NCBI GenBank assembly: GCA_019422905.1
Contig: JAHZCM010000005.1
Location: 1-5,408 of the forward strand
Reading direction: 5' to 3'
Source of the DNA: Oscillospiraceae bacterium
GTDB lineage: Bacteria > Bacillota > Clostridia > Oscillospirales > Acutalibacteraceae
DNA: 5,408 nt
Shown here piece by piece: positions 4,206-5,408 of this stretch (positions are counted from its first letter, which is position 1; every line of letters begins with the position of its first letter). The notes under the pieces are model-generated. The model did no database searches. It worked only from the letters and a program-made list of their open reading frames with translations, and had not been told where the DNA came from. A program made the translations under genes and the position numbers.

Positions 4206-5408
4206 TTATTCGCGCGGGGCGGTGTCCCACGTGCCGCGGCTGGCGGGCAGCTTCTTTTTGCGGGCGATGATCCGCACAATAAAGCCGCTGATAAACACGA
4301 GTGCCGTCATGAGCCAGCCGCCGATGAGGTTGGCGGTCAGGCTGTAGCCGTCTGCGGAGCCGTAAATGCCGCCGTTGTTGACAAACAGGTCGACGACGTT
4401 CCAGATGAACAGGATGGAGAGCAGGACCGGCGCGCCGAACCGGAGCGAAAGCTTGAACCACCAACCGGGCATTTTGAAGCTTTTCGTGTTCAGGTTGACC
4501 TCGTCCAGCACCTTCGAGGTCTTAAAGCACCAGCCGATTGCCAGCGGCTCCAGAATGCCGACGATAATCAGGTTGAAATTGTTGCACCAGTGATCGACGA
4601 TATCCAGCCACGCGAGGCCCGCGCCGGTGGCGAACCACAGGGAAATCACGCCGGAAATCGCGCAGGTCCAGACGGTGACCTTCCTTTTCGGCAGGCCGAA
4701 CTTATCCGAAACCGCGGTGGAAACGCCTTCCACGATGGAGAAGGCGGAGTCAATGGCCAGCGTGCAGAGGCAGAAGTAGAAGATAAAGGCGAAGACCGCG
4801 TTGAAAACGCCGCTGTCCGAAAGGTTGACGATCGCCATCGGATAGATCATGAACGCCGTACCGATACCGGAGGTGCTCATGTCGGCGGTCGTCATGCCCG
4901 TGCCGTACATGGTGGTGAAGAGCACAATGCCGGAAAGAACGCTGATCGCGAGATCGGAAAAGGCGATGATAATCGAGTCGAACGCGATATTGGCGTTGCG
5001 GTCGATGAACGAGCCGTAAGCGATCATGATCGCCATCATGATCGAGAGAGAATAGAACACCTGCCCGATGGCCTCCACCCAGAGGTTTGGGTTGGAAAGC
5101 GCGCTGAAATCCGGCACGAACAGCGTGCGGATTCCCTCCATGGCGCCGGGCATTGTAAAGCCCTTTACGGCCATAATCAAAAGGCAGAGCACCGGCAGGA
5201 ACACCGTGTATTTCACGACCTTGCCGACGCTGCTTGCGCCGTTGCGGATGCACAGATAGATGAGGGCCCACGCAAGGATCAGGCAGCCTACAACCGGCAT
5301 GGAAATCGTGCCGTAGCCGCTTGTGGTGCCGGTGGTTCGGATCAGCTCCGCCCAAACGCCGGAGGCGGCCTCGCTGTCGCCGGTGAGCGGCGCAAACTTA
5401 AAGGCACA
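4206..5408 (-). CDS. Neurotransmitter:sodium symporter (NSS/SNF family), N-terminus off window
   Basis: Sodium-coupled importer of an amino acid or amine in the LeuT fold. The visible 400 residues correspond to LeuT from the loop before TM4 to the C-terminus; TM1-TM3, including the GNxWRFP-type motif, lie beyond the edge. Numbering from the first visible codon: TM4 about 38-54, TM5 67-84, then VPDFSAL and the TM6 core GQVFYSLSIMMAIMIAYGSF (115-134), TM7 145-167, extracellular-loop-4 segment GIGTAFMIYPMAI (181-193), TM8 202-232, and TM9-TM12 to about 382, ending in a basic tail. The unwound TM6 reads S-I-M-M-A where LeuT has S-L-G-F-G, so the pocket differs. TM8 has DSAFSIVEG (220-228), close to the eukaryotic DSTFAGLEG. 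At the LeuT N286 and E290 positions there are D152 and S156. Substrate cannot be named. It converges with glyS. Confidence 0.95.
   Translation of the reverse strand, partial: CAFKFAPLTGDSEAASGVWAELIRTTGTTSGYGTISMPVVGCLILAWALIYLCIRNGASSVGKVVKYTVFLPVLCLLIMAVKGFTMPGAMEGIRTLFVPDFSALSNPNLWVEAIGQVFYSLSIMMAIMIAYGSFIDRNANIAFDSIIIAFSDLAISVLSGIVLFTTMYGTGMTTADMSTSGIGTAFMIYPMAIVNLSDSGVFNAVFAFIFYFCLCTLAIDSAFSIVEGVSTAVSDKFGLPKRKVTVWTCAISGVISLWFATGAGLAWLDIVDHWCNNFNLIIVGILEPLAIGWCFKTSKVLDEVNLNTKSFKMPGWWFKLSLRFGAPVLLSILFIWNVVDLFVNNGGIYGSADGYSLTANLIGGWLMTALVFISGFIVRIIARKKKLPASRGTWDTAPRE

Overview
This window is ordinary chromosomal DNA from a moderately GC-rich Firmicute, most likely a Clostridia member of the Oscillospiraceae/Ruminococcaceae type. 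The evidence is the single-chain glycyl-tRNA synthetase, an ECF-type ThiT thiamine transporter under a TPP riboswitch, a RumA-family methyltransferase with a clostridial-style C-terminal extension, and good AGGAGG-like ribosome binding sites. The genus cannot be fixed from the sequence. I see no CRISPR array, phage, tRNA, rRNA or intact mobile element, and no convincing new multi-gene system.

Layout: (1) 1-1201, minus strand: rlmD-type 23S rRNA uracil-C5 methyltransferase, cut by the left edge just after its catalytic domain. (2) 1202-1574: divergent control region. It holds the rlmD promoter on the minus strand, a small dyad between the two -35 boxes, and on the plus strand a near-consensus promoter, a TPP riboswitch and an intrinsic terminator. 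(3) 1575-2171, plus: thiT, the substrate-binding membrane subunit of a thiamine ECF transporter. (4) 2172-2400: a 61-bp interrupted palindrome whose arms resemble IS3/IS150-type insertion-sequence ends, a terminator that re-uses its right arm, and a separate glyS promoter. (5) 2401-3792, plus: glyS, glycyl-tRNA synthetase. (6) 3793-4205: a strong, possibly bidirectional terminator, an AT-rich stretch with no recognisable gene, and a C4/G4 alternating hairpin cluster lying inside a doubtful 46-codon ORF. (7) 4206-5408, minus: a neurotransmitter:sodium symporter (NSS/SNF family), cut by the right edge and missing its N-terminal third, including TM1.

The genes are separate transcription units rather than one pathway. 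rlmD modifies 23S rRNA, glyS charges tRNA-Gly, thiT imports thiamine and is shut off when intracellular TPP is high, and the NSS protein imports an amino acid or amine with sodium. The observations most worth a second look are the palindrome between thiT and glyS that may form mutually exclusive RNA structures, and the ion-site substitutions in the NSS transporter, which give it a more eukaryote-like Na2 site and an altered Na1/chloride region.
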